A stretch of 64,000 bases of DNA, taken from positions 62,001 through 126,000 of the forward strand of contig JAGQDJ010000105.1 in assembly GCA_022885665.1 (NCBI GenBank). Direction: 5' to 3'. The stretch is from Triops longicaudatus. Lineage: Eukaryota; Arthropoda; Branchiopoda; Notostraca; Triopsidae. Each line of letters begins with the position of its first letter. Position 1 is the stretch's first letter. This document shows, in pieces, positions 11,546 to 22,835 of the stretch. Under the pieces are notes generated by a model. It was given only the letters and a program-made list of their open reading frames with translations. It did not search any database and was not told the origin of the DNA. The translations under genes and the position numbers were made by a program.

Positions 11546-11683
11546 TTTCTTTGTTAAGTAATTTTTAATGACAGTTTTCTTTAAAAGGCGCATTGTAACT
11601 GATGAAATTTTTCAAACGATTGTTGATGCAGTCAGTATTGAAATATAGCAGAAAAAGTTCAAAGGAATGAGGAATTTCTTGTA

Positions 11684-11689
11684 TTTATT
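11684..11689 (-). terminator. Candidate poly(A) signal AATAAA overlapping the XRCC1 stop codon
   Basis: On the - strand CAATAAATAC contains the stop TAA and a canonical AATAAA. If used, the XRCC1 3' untranslated region would be only tens of bases and would end inside the 139-bp gap to the phosphatase stop. Confidence 0.4.
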
Positions 11690-14600
11690 GTACAGGTTTA
11701 ATGAGGTACTTATCAGGCTTAATCCATAGCCTAGCATCAACGCAAGCCCAAATCCAGGCTGGCCTTGCGAAAAGGACACTTGGGTTTTCCTTCAGAGCCT
11801 GCGAGAACAAGCACGAAAGCACTTTTAATTTTAAGAATTTCAAAAATTCTTAATTAGTAGCTTTACAGTAAAAAAGCAGAGTGATTTCGTTCTCAAATGA
11901 AGTTCATCGCTTTCGTGATCGAACTGGTATTCGTTAAAATTTAGTACAAGCTCTGGAATCAACAGGAGATCAATCCGAACTTTTTGTCACGATAGACAAA
12001 AGTGCACTGAATGATTTTGAAAGTTTTTAAGCACGTTACACTAAAGCAATTTTAAGGAAACTGAAACTCGCACTGAACAAGTTCCGTCTGACTTACAAAG
12101 TTTCCGTATTACACAAGGACGATGGATTAAAGTTAAACAAAGGCCCAAGTGTATCAACTTTTTAGTTTTCTAATATTGTGCTCAAATGGAATTAAAAGAC
12201 TGAAAAGTGTGACGAATGTATCGACCCAATAATGAAATAATGCTTACATCCTGAAATGAAGGATCGGGCTCTTTGTCGGTAATGATATAATTCACATCTG
12301 CATTCATGTAAGGCTCCACTTTCCTAAGCAAACACCCGTATTATAGCCTGTTCTCTTTTCACAGTAAGAACTTAATCCTAAAGAACTAACTATTAATATT
12401 AATTTACCCTCTAAACGCAGTAACATGCCGAATTAATTGCTTCTGTTCTTCTGCGTCAAAGTTCCCATAAATGAAGAAATATTTTCCTTCGAAGAAATTC
12501 TCCAAACGAGGCACCGACGCGGGAATAGGATCAGTCTCTTCTTCTATGTCAGTCTCTGCATCATACACGTTATCTTCACTAAATAGAAAGCAAAACAGCA
12601 AATTTTAAACGTTTGTGGCATAACTTTTTGGTCTCCTGTCTCTATAACGCCGAATGTTCCTAGTAAATTTGAAATTTCATGAGCGTCAATGGATTTATTT
12701 ATTGTATTTTTCACATCTAAAAGCAACGCGAATGTCATACAAATCAAACTGTGCTTACTCGTCTGCGCCTTCTATATCCGTATCCCCACCATACTCGTCT
12801 TCATCTTCTTTGTCTTTCAAAGTTTTCACGGTATTCTCAGTCTTTGTTCTCTTGTTTTTCGGGGAAACTGCTACTCTTTCGTTCCCGGACACTCCATTTG
12901 CGGAATTTGACGGAGTAGTTAAGGTTTCCCGAGAAACACTCTGAGCTTTTTTAGAAGTTTGGATAGGATTCTGTCGAGTCTGCTCCGTTCCTGAAAGAGT
13001 ACTCGTTCTTTCATTATTATTGGCAATGGCAGGAACAGCAGGTGATGCTGATGGTTTTGCTTCCCAAATTTCGTCTTCACTTTCAGGACCGAGATCTTTC
13101 TTATCCAAGGCGAATCTTCGAAAAACAATAAAAGATGAAAAAAAAAAAAAAAAAAATACAAGGGGAAAATACAAAAGCTTAAATGAAGTTAATAAAACTA
13201 GTGTAATTGCTTTTTAGCAAAAGACACAGACAAGCAATTACCGTCGCCAGGGTAACCGTTTCCGTTGGTTAAAACATTCTTGAATCCAATCTTTGGTCAC
13301 AATCTTCCCTTGACCTTTTACTTCATTAAATTTAGGTGTGTTTGGGAAGGCGCACCTAATTACACAGAAAAATAAAGAAGAATGGCACAATATAGACAGT
13401 TTTTCATCGTTCCTTCGTATTGTCAGAAATGCTCATAAATTTCAGAACCAGAGATGAATCCGACTTAAAGGATAACGGAAGGGTCACGCTATCAAACTCT
13501 ACCTAATGTCTGAAATATATGACTGAACCTATGGTATTGCAATAATAATACTCTTTACATAAAAATATCTAAGATTTTGAAACTTCATCATAACTCCTCT
13601 TTAGAGCCTTCCAACGCAAAAAAAAACAGTAAACTTCCGTCTTTAGCGAAAAACGTAACTTTTACGCAGGATTCGAGTTGTTACGTAAAACGAGAGGCCT
13701 CCTTTTGTACTTTTTAAACTCGCGTTTGAAATTAGAAATAATGTTATTACCCCAGGATAAAACAGACTGCTTGGCTAAACTCACATTCCCTGGAGAAAAA
13801 GAAAAATCCGGCGCCACCATGCCGATAAAAAAGATAATATTCTTATTATAAGAATAGAGGTCCTAATTGCGCGAAGATTTTTTTTTCAGTTTTTTAATAC
13901 TACTACTACTACTACTAATAATAATAATAATAATAACAATAATAATAAACGAATTAGCATTAGCAAGTGTTCCAGAAACAGATCCACGGATGAGGCACCC
14001 ACTCAATTACGGCGCCCAGGGTAGTGTTCTGCCCACTTCATGACGTTACCTTCTTTAATAATACTTATTTCATGGGCTTTGAGAAATTTTCTTGATTCAA
14101 CGCCTTTTTATATGATATATAAGGAAAGAATTAGTCGAGATAACACGAAAGAAAAAACGACAAAAGCAAACTTACACGAGATGCGTGCAAATTGGGCCCC
14201 AATCCGGTTTATACCGTGCTCCCATGGCTATCGCTTTATCACGCAACTGTGCTCTTAGTGGATTCTGGAATCCACTGAGAACAAAGACAACGTCCTTAAA
14301 AAGCTGATCAAACGGTTTCCACGTTTTTTCTTTCTGAGTCTTCTTCATTTGCTGATTTTCCTGCTCCTCCTCTCGATCCCGTCGCTTATTAACTTCTTCT
14401 ACCTTCCTTTTCTCTTTCAACTTATTTTTTTCTCCAGCTTTCGTCTTTTTTGCTGGCCCCAGGTCTTCCTCTCCCGGTGTGATTTTCCGTTTCGGTAAAG
14501 GTGAAGTAGTCTTTCCATTTTTCTCTCCGCCTTTCCTCGCTAGTTCTTCTTTATTAACAATCACCGGCTTTGATTCTTTCTTTAATTGGTAGTAACCAGA

Positions 14601-15855
14601 TTCCGGGAGCTGACTATGCAACCGAGCATCCGATTTTTCCTCTTCTTCTAGATCTTTTTCGCATCTTTTCAATGTACTGGCAGCCAAGCTCGTAGCAGCC
14701 GTTGCTGAAGCAGCTGCTCGAATAGCGGCCGGGCTTGACAAGTTGCCTAGCAACGACATTTTGCGCTGGGCAAAGAGACTTCCCTTGGCAATGGGATCAC
14801 TTTCCTCTTCGGGCTCTTGACGTAGCTTGAAAGCGCCCAAGAATTTGGGACTGGGAGTTACTGAAGATCCCGACACAATTGAGGAGGATGTCGAAGTGGT
14901 GGTGACTGTGGGATCCGGATCGTTGTTTCGCAAATCAATGAACGACAAGCCATACGCCAAGCTCTTTGAAAACGGTTGAGAGCAAACAATCCGCACTCTG
15001 TCCCACTTTTGCTCCCGAACAGGCTTATTCAACTTATCCGGACCGAACATCCGGACTCGGTGAAGCATTGACTCGCTTTTCGCCTCAGCAGGTGTCATAA
15101 AGGACGAATTCGGCAACAAAACCTTGTTTGAAACATTAAGGACAAGCGTTAGTATTTTTCAGAAATCAGTATGGTTTCTTCATTTCACATTTTGTATTAC
15201 TATTTTTGTTATAATTTATTGTTCTATTTTACTTCATAGTGGTCAGGTTTTTCGGATCGGCCAACGAGAACTTCAACCAAAGCTGAGCCATTATTGCCAA
15301 TATCTACATAATCAATTTTGTGGGGCTTGTCCAACTGCAAAACTACGGACGCTTGTGACTCTCCGGGTTCTTTGCTGCGCCATTTGCGGAATGCTTCGCG
15401 GTTGAGTAAGTTTTCGGCAGGATGATGCTGAAAAAATATAAGAAAAATAATATTTTGTGACAGTTTAAACATACTTTAATTTTAAATCTAATAAATAAAA
15501 CAATCGAAAAACAATACAAAACTACTGAAAGATAATATATTACTACGATAAAATAACATAAAGTAACCCGCGTGTACACAATTTAATAACAGCAGTCACA
15601 ATTTACATCTAAAAAAATAAAATAAAAAAAAATAAAAAATAAGAAAAGACAAGTTAACTACTCATCTGGTTAGCAGCTGCTGTGAATACATTAAGATACT
15701 TATTTATAATACTTCCACAGAGTCAAGATTAGTAAATTAATTTAGTTACTCATGATTCAGAAACTTGTTGAACTATCAGCTAAAGTGGCAAATGCAAGTT
15801 TTACCGGGTCTTCGCTGCTAAAACTAAGAACTTTTTCAGGCTTAATGGGTGCCAT
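11685..15855 (-). CDS. XRCC1: XRCC1, single-strand break repair scaffold (complete)
   Basis: Eight exons on the - strand: 15855-15805, 15427-15233, 15122-14176, 13355-13242, 13115-12759, 12578-12408, 12323-12248 and 11798-11685. They join in frame to 674 residues plus stop, close to the 633 of human XRCC1. The protein is the nuclear scaffold of base excision and single-strand break repair. The N-terminal domain (about residues 1-150) is clear: FSSEDP, HPAENLL, VDIGNNGSALVEVLVGRS, RVRMFGPDKLNKPVREQKWD, IVCSQPFSKSLAYGLSF. In the family it binds DNA polymerase beta. A long Lys/Glu-rich linker follows. BRCT1 (about 350-435: FKDVVFVLSGFQNPLRAQLR, THLVCAF, KDWIQECF) is the PARP1-binding domain in known XRCC1. 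An acidic linker with SEDEIWEAKPSASP-type sites leads to BRCT2 (about 588-674: FFEGKYFFIYGNF, VNYIITD, PAWIWACVDARLWI), the ligase III partner domain. The stop codon TAA lies inside an AATAAA. Confidence 0.96.
13138..13156. repeat. Poly(A) tract in an XRCC1 intron
   Basis: A run of about 19 A, on the + strand, in the intron between XRCC1 exons 4 and 5 (- strand). Because it is poly(T) in the sense direction close to the acceptor at 13116, it may serve as the polypyrimidine tract. Confidence 0.6.
13902..13949. repeat. Microsatellite (ACT)n then (AAT)n
   Basis: Five or so ACT units run into about ten AAT units with one C interruption. It lies in the intron between XRCC1 exons 3 and 4. Confidence 0.9.
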
Positions 15856-15965
15856 GAACGTAAGCGATATTACATGTTAATTCAAATACTGAAGGAAATC
15901 CAAGAAATTTTGTCCACAACGCACCAAACCACCTTGGATACTGCAAACAAAAACAGAGCGACGTA

Positions 15966-16031
15966 GCGCGCCAACCACCAGCGCGCGGAATTTAAAAGTG
16001 AATTTCCCAAACAATCTTTTTTTTTTGGCGC
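15966..16031. promoter_or_regulatory. Two E2F-like sites upstream of XRCC1
   Basis: TTTTGGCGC at 16023-16031 (+ strand) and TTGGCGCGC at 15974-15966 (- strand) fit the E2F consensus TTTSSCGC closely. They lie about 110-175 bp upstream of the XRCC1 start codon in a locally GC-richer patch. XRCC1 is reported to be an E2F1 target in mammals; whether that holds here is inference. Confidence 0.4.
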
Positions 16032-16078
16032 ACCTCTTCACATTTCCTTCTGCGACTATTAAAAGCTTGTGCAATAAA

Positions 16079-16987
16079 ACCTCGTTACAACGGACAAAGT
16101 TGGGTCGGATAAATTTTTCGTTATTGCCTTTCGTCAGTAATGACCAATACTGGCCTGAAATGCCTTAAAATACGTGAGTGTCGGATCCCAAACAAGTCCT
16201 TTCCTTTGCAAGTTAACATTAGCCCGCCTCTGAAAACTTGACCCCTTACGTTAACGTTAAATCTACTGTATATAGTGACAAAAAAAATTTGGATGAGCGA
16301 AGACGAAAAGATTGTTCTAGGAAGATTAATTCGGAGAATAAAGTCAATTTTGGGTCATTAGCTCGAAGAACACGGTTACTTTAGGTTAAAAGGTAAAGGT
16401 TAGAAAAAGGGCATAGCATGCACTGCCAGGGACAAAACCGATTTGGAACATAGGGAAACGTCAAATGTAAAAAGAAAGAAAAATATAATAATAATAAAAA
16501 AATGCACATCGTAAAACCCTTTCCGAACCCTTAACCCTCCACCCTCGACTCTCCACCTCTGAACCAAAACCCTGGTTACGGCCTTGTCTATATTATACTA
16601 GTTTCCATGTTTTTTTTTATTCATATTTTTTTTGCAAGTCGCGTCCTCCCTAACCCCGCCTCAGTAGTCTCGGAAGCGCCGTAAGCCATAACACGATAAC
16701 AGTAACTTAGTTTGGTGGGTACGAATAAAACACTGAATTTGCCTGAAGGCGAAAGGCTATGACTAAGTTTTGCCAGTGATTACCGAACGTTGTCACTATT
16801 GTTCACGATAGCCGACAAAAAATATATTTTATGAAAGGTCAAACGGACGTCAATTATTGTCCACTATAGACAAAAATTCGCTACTGGCAAATTTATTGAA
16901 GCCAACGCTTCGCTATACGCTTACATATGCGTTTTGCCGGGACCTGATAACCGTATGCAGAATAGCCGACCGTCCGTCGTAACCGGT
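16079..16987. mobile_element. Possible pogo/Tigger-like DNA transposon remnant, about 0.9 kb
   Basis: The left end (ACCTCGTTACAACGGAC, 16079-16095) is matched in inverted orientation near 16972-16987 (GTCCGTCGTAACCGGT). The match extends inward with gaps: GGTCGGnTAAAT...CGTTAT on one side against GGTCGGCTA...GGTTAT on the other. CTCGTTAnAACGGAC termini are typical of pogo/Tigger-type elements. No transposase frame is present, so it would be non-autonomous or decayed. Exact ends and target duplication are unclear. Confidence 0.4.
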
Positions 16988-17834
16988 ATCAGTTTTAACG
17001 AGATTTTACGGTACATCAGAAGTGATGAGCGATTTTAAGCCAATTTTTACACACCGCTTTGCTTACATTACAAACAGGTAGGTGAGTTGTGTTGTTACTC
17101 CGTTATTGTAACAGCAAGAGGAATGAACAGGCCGAGTTATTGAAGGCTTCATTTCTTTACTGAACAGTAGCAATTACAATGTCAAGTAGGCGGCTGCGGT
17201 CACGACTCCACTCTACCAATACACGCGACATCCACTGCGCATTTTGACGGGACACTTAGATAGTTTGCCTGAAGTTACAACGTCACAAAATCCTAGCGAG
17301 TTACGTGCAAAATTATGTTTTAAGCGCTTGTAGATTGCACCAGAATTGGTAACGACAGCCTTCTAATTGTGGGCTACATTTCAACTAGCACCACGTCCTT
17401 TTATGTCGTCTGTTGTCTATCTCGGGATATTCAGATCCATAATTGGATAATTATCGACAAATTATCTGCAAAGCTAGACTTACAAGAAAATGCTCTTAGT
17501 ATTTGCGCTTTCATTATAATTCGCGTATTTTAATGTTGCGCATTTTTGCAACAAGTCTAAGCTTCGCACAACACCGTAATAACTCGCATTTTAATACAAA
17601 GGCCATTGCTCATAATTACATTACTTGCATAGCATACCATTTCGAGGAACATTCTCTAACTTGCTGCTCGAATTCTCTCCGAAAGTTTTCGCGTTCGAAA
17701 GCTTCCCTACCGCAGTACATTACTGCGAAACGTAGAAATTTTATAATTAAGAACCATAAATAGTCAATAGCTTCAATAACTCCATATCCCACGCTAAACA
17801 CTCTCCTCTAGCTCTTCTCTACGTGACGGTTTAA

Positions 17835-18149
17835 AGTGCAGTAGTTAATGAGGCTGTCACGGCAACTTCATGCCCCTTCGCTTTTAATGTCATTCGTTCC
17901 ACGCGTCAAGGAAATTCCGCCTCTCATCTCCTTCGATTCTCTTCAAGGATATCTTCCGTGTATTCAGAAAATTCAAGTCTGAATTTCTCTTCTTCGTCCT
18001 CGGTTATTTCTCCCAAAGTTGCCCTCAAAAAAGCGAAAAAATCACGCAAAAAAATGGCAGAAGCTTCTTTTGAGGCTTCTCTGAAACAAATCTTGGAAAC
18101 AATTGCGGAGGACATCAAAGATGATTTACCAAAGTCCGTACCGGAATAG
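17835..18149 (+). CDS. Weak candidate terminal exon or small gene, unrecognised
   Basis: An open frame runs from 17835 to TAA at 18147-18149 with a poly(A) signal AATAAA 56 bp later (18206-18211). It has no early ATG; the first Met is at 18053, giving a 31-residue basic/acidic peptide (MAEASFEASLKQILETIAED). Ser-rich and Lys-rich segments precede it. It could be the last exon of an unseen gene. The opposite strand is also open over this stretch, so the frame may reflect composition alone. I recognise no family. Confidence 0.2.
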   Translation, partial: SAVVNEAVTATSCPFAFNVIRSTRQGNSASHLLRFSSRISSVYSENSSLNFSSSSSVISPKVALKKAKKSRKKMAEASFEASLKQILETIAEDIKDDLPKSVPE

Positions 18150-19462
18150 TGTATAGTATTTCGCAAATATATTGTGTTTGTAAATGTCAAAACAATTGAA
18201 CTGAAAATAAAGCTAATTATAAGAGAAAATTATTTTCCTCTCGCCTCCTACAAAGGTTGGCGCAGACTGACTTGTCTCACCGTTTTATTTCTCCTGACGG
18301 CGGATAAGGACATTCGAGCGGTTGGAGGAAAGTAGAGCTCGGTAGACAGAAATGTATTTAAGTAATTCTGAGAAACTTTTGCACAAAATGTCTTGTGGGC
18401 TGCTTTTTCCAGAATAAACAAATTAGTTCCTGAGCAAAGCGAAAGTGGGACACAAGAACGTGCATAGACTTACGACACATGAAGAGTATTTCTTTAGTGG
18501 AGGACATTTTTTTAGGGGAATTTTGAAGCCTTCCTGTTAAGAGGAACAAACAAGTTGCATTCTTTTCTTCTTTCAAGTAAAGTTCACACTGATACAAATT
18601 TAATTATAACCCTTCTACATTAATGATCGAGAAGTTCCTCCTCACACTCACTAAGAATGAAAATGTTAACACAGGCACGCAAGACAAGAGGAGACATTTG
18701 ATTGGATTCGTAGACCATTTGAAGCCGTTACGAATTGAGTGTTTATATACATAGTAACAACCACGTAATTTCCTTCTCTAGGCGCAAGCCTACATCGGTC
18801 ACCAAGGAAAAAAGCAAGTAGATAACTGGAGTGATTGTTTGTAAGGAGTGCATTAAACTGAAAGCACCGGGAAAGTATTTGACGACTAGATGGCATAGCT
18901 CACTTCAAATATCATAAGTCTGAATTGTCAACACAAAAACTGCTCTAAGCCTTATACCTTATCCTTTACACTTTATGGAGGTTTATGTCCAAGCAATGTA
19001 TTTGAACTTGTTTGTCGGCGGAGGAGAGACAAGGAATAGGTAATTTAAGACATTTCGATAAGCAGCCAAGGAATGGGCAACTTTCGGAATAGGAACTTTG
19101 AAAACTGAGAACTCGTAAGGTGGAATGCAACTCTTTGGGCAATTAATACATCTAAGGCTTTCAACGGCATATCGAAAACATTTAACATCTCCGAGCATAT
19201 TAGCATTACGACGTCGAGCGACTAAAGCTTTAAGGCCACTGCTGCTTCCCTTCCTCTCCTATCATACTGTTAGGACCCCAAATGAGGCTCACATATTCCG
19301 ATAGCCTACTGCGTCTCAGTAGCAGACGAATCTGAGCGTTTGCTCAATACTGTATAAGGAATGCAGATACATAGTCTTAGAAAAAGATCCCAGCTTCTTT
19401 CAGGTTTACGGTAGGGCTAATTAAAGGTCGCATGCCAAATCTGGATGTAATGAGTCCAGATT

Positions 19463-19490
19463 TAATGTATGAACATTAATGTATGAACAC
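19463..19490. repeat. Two-copy tandem duplication, 14-bp unit
   Basis: TAATGTATGAACAT is followed directly by TAATGTATGAACAC (one mismatch). Confidence 0.8.
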
Positions 19491-22400
19491 TAACGTAATT
19501 AACAAAAAAGCTACACTGGAAACTTGGTATTTGGAATAAGCTGAATCTTTCATAAGCAATGCAAGCGTTTGTTTATGAAAAAGTCGTTTTTGTTTTCCTT
19601 TCTTATGATTTTCATGTTGGCCTTATTTGGAGCCATTTTCTGAACCGGCGTTTTTGAGGTCACTCAGAAAATGGTCAACTTGAACGCTTGCACAAGAAAA
19701 TGTCGCAAAGTTTAAAGATTGCAGTACGAATCTGAATAAGTTTGCAGGCATTTCTTAGAAGCTTCTTGAGTAACCTACTTAAAACGTCTGTGAATAATGT
19801 GAATCAATAAGTGCCTCCCAGAAATACTAGGCAAAACAGGAAATAAAAAATCAACTGATAAATAAAACAAATAAAACCATTGACCTCATACTGATGCGTA
19901 CATGCGTACAACAATTAACTTTTAGGCTTACGAGATTTTATTTCTCGCAAAGCAAAAGAAAAAGTGGGTGTGTTCTGCGCATGCCAAACTTTTGGCAATT
20001 TGGAACTTTTGTGAAAATGTTGTGTTAAATTCAAGATAAATCACTACGTTAACTCTGAATACTGTACGAAACAATTTTCTCTCAATGGGCAACATAAGGC
20101 CAAATTTTGGAGAAATTTTTATCGAAATTATGACCATTTATGATTAGGCTCATGCAGAAAGCTTCTACAGCAGTAAAGCGCATTGTTATGATATAAAGAG
20201 GAAATTTATGGCAAGTGTCAATTATCTGTCATAGTTATAATTGACTAGGTTCAGGAATTCAACTCTCATCTATGGCAAGTTTAGAGCACAGTTTCGAGAT
20301 AGGTGCTTTCACGTAGCAAATAAATAATCTAAGACTTCAGTAGACCATTGGGACCAACTCCGCTGACATGCCAAGAGTCATGTAGTTCACATTTTCGCAA
20401 AGGGGTTCAGTGAAATAGGAGCTATCGCACAGAACATTCGTCAGGTTTGGTGTCAGTCATTCGTTGAGCTAAAATATAATAATTTTTTTTTAAAATCTCA
20501 CATAGCACTCTCGATTGCCCTTTTCCACAGAACTGATGCCTCAGGCTGACAACTGCGTTGTAAGATGAGGAAAAATTATAAAAGTGTAAGGTAATTTTTG
20601 GATTTTACTGACTGTTACGACAACAAGCAGAAGTGCTGATAAATAAAAATTAAAATAAAAAATGTCTAAGAAAGTAAAAAGGATAATGCGTTTAAACTTT
20701 AAAGGAAAGCGTATAAATTTATCTGTGCCATGAAAAAAGTTATTCAAACCTTAAAAGAAAGGATGAACGAATTATCTGACCCATTTTGAAAAATCACATC
20801 GCGCATATCTAACCAGTTACTGCATTGTTGGCGCGTATTTTGACAAACTGGAAGGGTGCGCCAATAATTCAGTAATTTACTCAGCTCCTATAAGGCTGCT
20901 CAAGTTGTTCGACAAGTCTCTTTCTTAGGTTCGACTTAAAATAATTTAAGTCTGCCTTTACCTTTTAAGGTATCGTTACACAATTGGCCGAATCGCTGTT
21001 TCGTATTTTTTTCCCACTCTTACGTTTTCCTTTTATAATCTAAAGTGTTTGTTAGAATATACCTTTTACTAACAGAAATTAATCGCTAATGCACAGAAAA
21101 CACTAACGACAAGCGAAGATGTATAGTATCACTCACGTAAGAACAGCCTTTACGCATTTTGTGGTAATTTCCCCCAGGTTTGTGACATGGGAGGCACGGG
21201 GCAAACCAAGTTGTCGAACAACCGTTAACTTAAAAAACGTTTTAAGTAAAAATCATGCAGGCGCTTTTGACAATCTAGGTGGTATACAGTTCAGACAGCA
21301 ATACATTTCCGGTGTTGCAAAGGAAAACCGAGTTCCGAATGGCAGCAAGGAGTGATGTAAATTGAGTCTTCGAGCATTGGTCAACCAGAAACGGCGGGTG
21401 AAGTACGCCGTCAGTCTCAAAGATGGCGACATTCAATTTGTCAAGGCAGCTGTCTATGACAATTGCTCAATAAAATGCCCTGACAGAAAAAAAAGGTGTG
21501 TGACGGATCACAAACGGATCAAAAAAGTAAAACGAATACAAGAGGGAACAAACGTCAGCTTTAACAGATTGAAGTTGTTTAACACACGCATAATTTAGAA
21601 GAGATGAATTAGACATGGCCAAGCTTTCGTGTAGTTACTTAGATGTTGGGAAAGTGAAGAAAATTGATTTATTTGCCACATTTTCTGGACTTAAGACGAG
21701 CTGAAAACATCTCATTGACGAAAGTCCTCATGGCTGGGTAGCAAAAACGTCTTTTAAAAGAGTCTTACGACATGAGGCCAACCCTTCTCTCCTCAGGCCA
21801 ACGATTCCTTTGGCATCCTTTCAGGGAAAGACTCAATGTACACGTTCGCTCTTGTATGTTTCCCAAATACTCCGAACAAGAATACGACTTCGGACCCCTT
21901 ATCCAAATAATAGGGCACAGCTAGCCAAAATTGTCCGCCAGCTTCCGCAGAAATACGCCTGCTGGACTGGAAGATGACTAGGTTGATAAATCTGCAAAGG
22001 AAGCTGCAAGGGATGGTACATACTCAAAGAGGGGATGAGACCGGAAGGATAAAAACAAAACAAAAATCAGACCGTTGTCATATCAAAGGGCATTAGAGCT
22101 ACCTAAGGAACAATCTGTAGGTGGGGAGATGGAACGAGGCAAAACATACAAACCGAAGCGCCTCGAAATGCTTCGTTAGTCCAACCATGCTAATAACTAA
22201 ATAACCATATCTCGCAGCGTTGGGCTAAATCGCATAATAATCAGTAAGGAACGCAGTGAGGAAAGATAGACTGTTGCTGGTGGGGTTCCTCACGAATATT
22301 CTAGTAATGAGTAATAAATTATTAGTAAAGAAATAGAAAATGAAATGAAAAACGGTTAGTAAATAAATTAAACTTAACACAAATTTACCTATTAAAACAA

Positions 22401-22795
22401 TTATGATAATTAAAACAAAACGCGCCCGACCATGGGAAAAAATAATTGTTTTACCAAAGGTGAAGTTATGCTAGTGAAGAACGTCATTCTTTAAGGAATA
22501 AAAAGGACAAAAAAAAGGTCGCGATTAGGATGAGAATGCCTGAATAGTTTAGGAATATTGTCTAGAATTTAGGTGAATTTCGTAACGGAGAAACAAGGAA
22601 AAAGTAGCTTACACAAAAAGCAGAGTGGTAACCTTAGAGATTGAACAAAGAGCTTTCAAATATGAAGCTGACCAAAATAAATAAGTAATAAACAGAAAAG
22701 GAAAACGAAAAGTAGGTAGAAGAATGTATCGTGACCAAGACTAGGAAAAATTTGAAAGGTACATCATATTCAGCAATGCTTATACTTGACATTTT

Positions 22796-22835
22796 AGGCC
22801 TTTCTATATTACCATAGGCCTTTTTATATTACCAG
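22796..22835. repeat. Two-copy tandem duplication, 20-bp unit
   Basis: AGGCCTTTCTATATTACCAT is followed directly by a copy with two mismatches. Confidence 0.85.

Noticed and set aside
11252..11593. 113-codon frame on the - strand
   Set aside because: Antisense of the last phosphatase exon; no domain seen.
12654..12944. Open frames on the + strand opposite XRCC1
   Set aside because: Shadow of the acidic, Ser-rich XRCC1 linker exon on the other strand.
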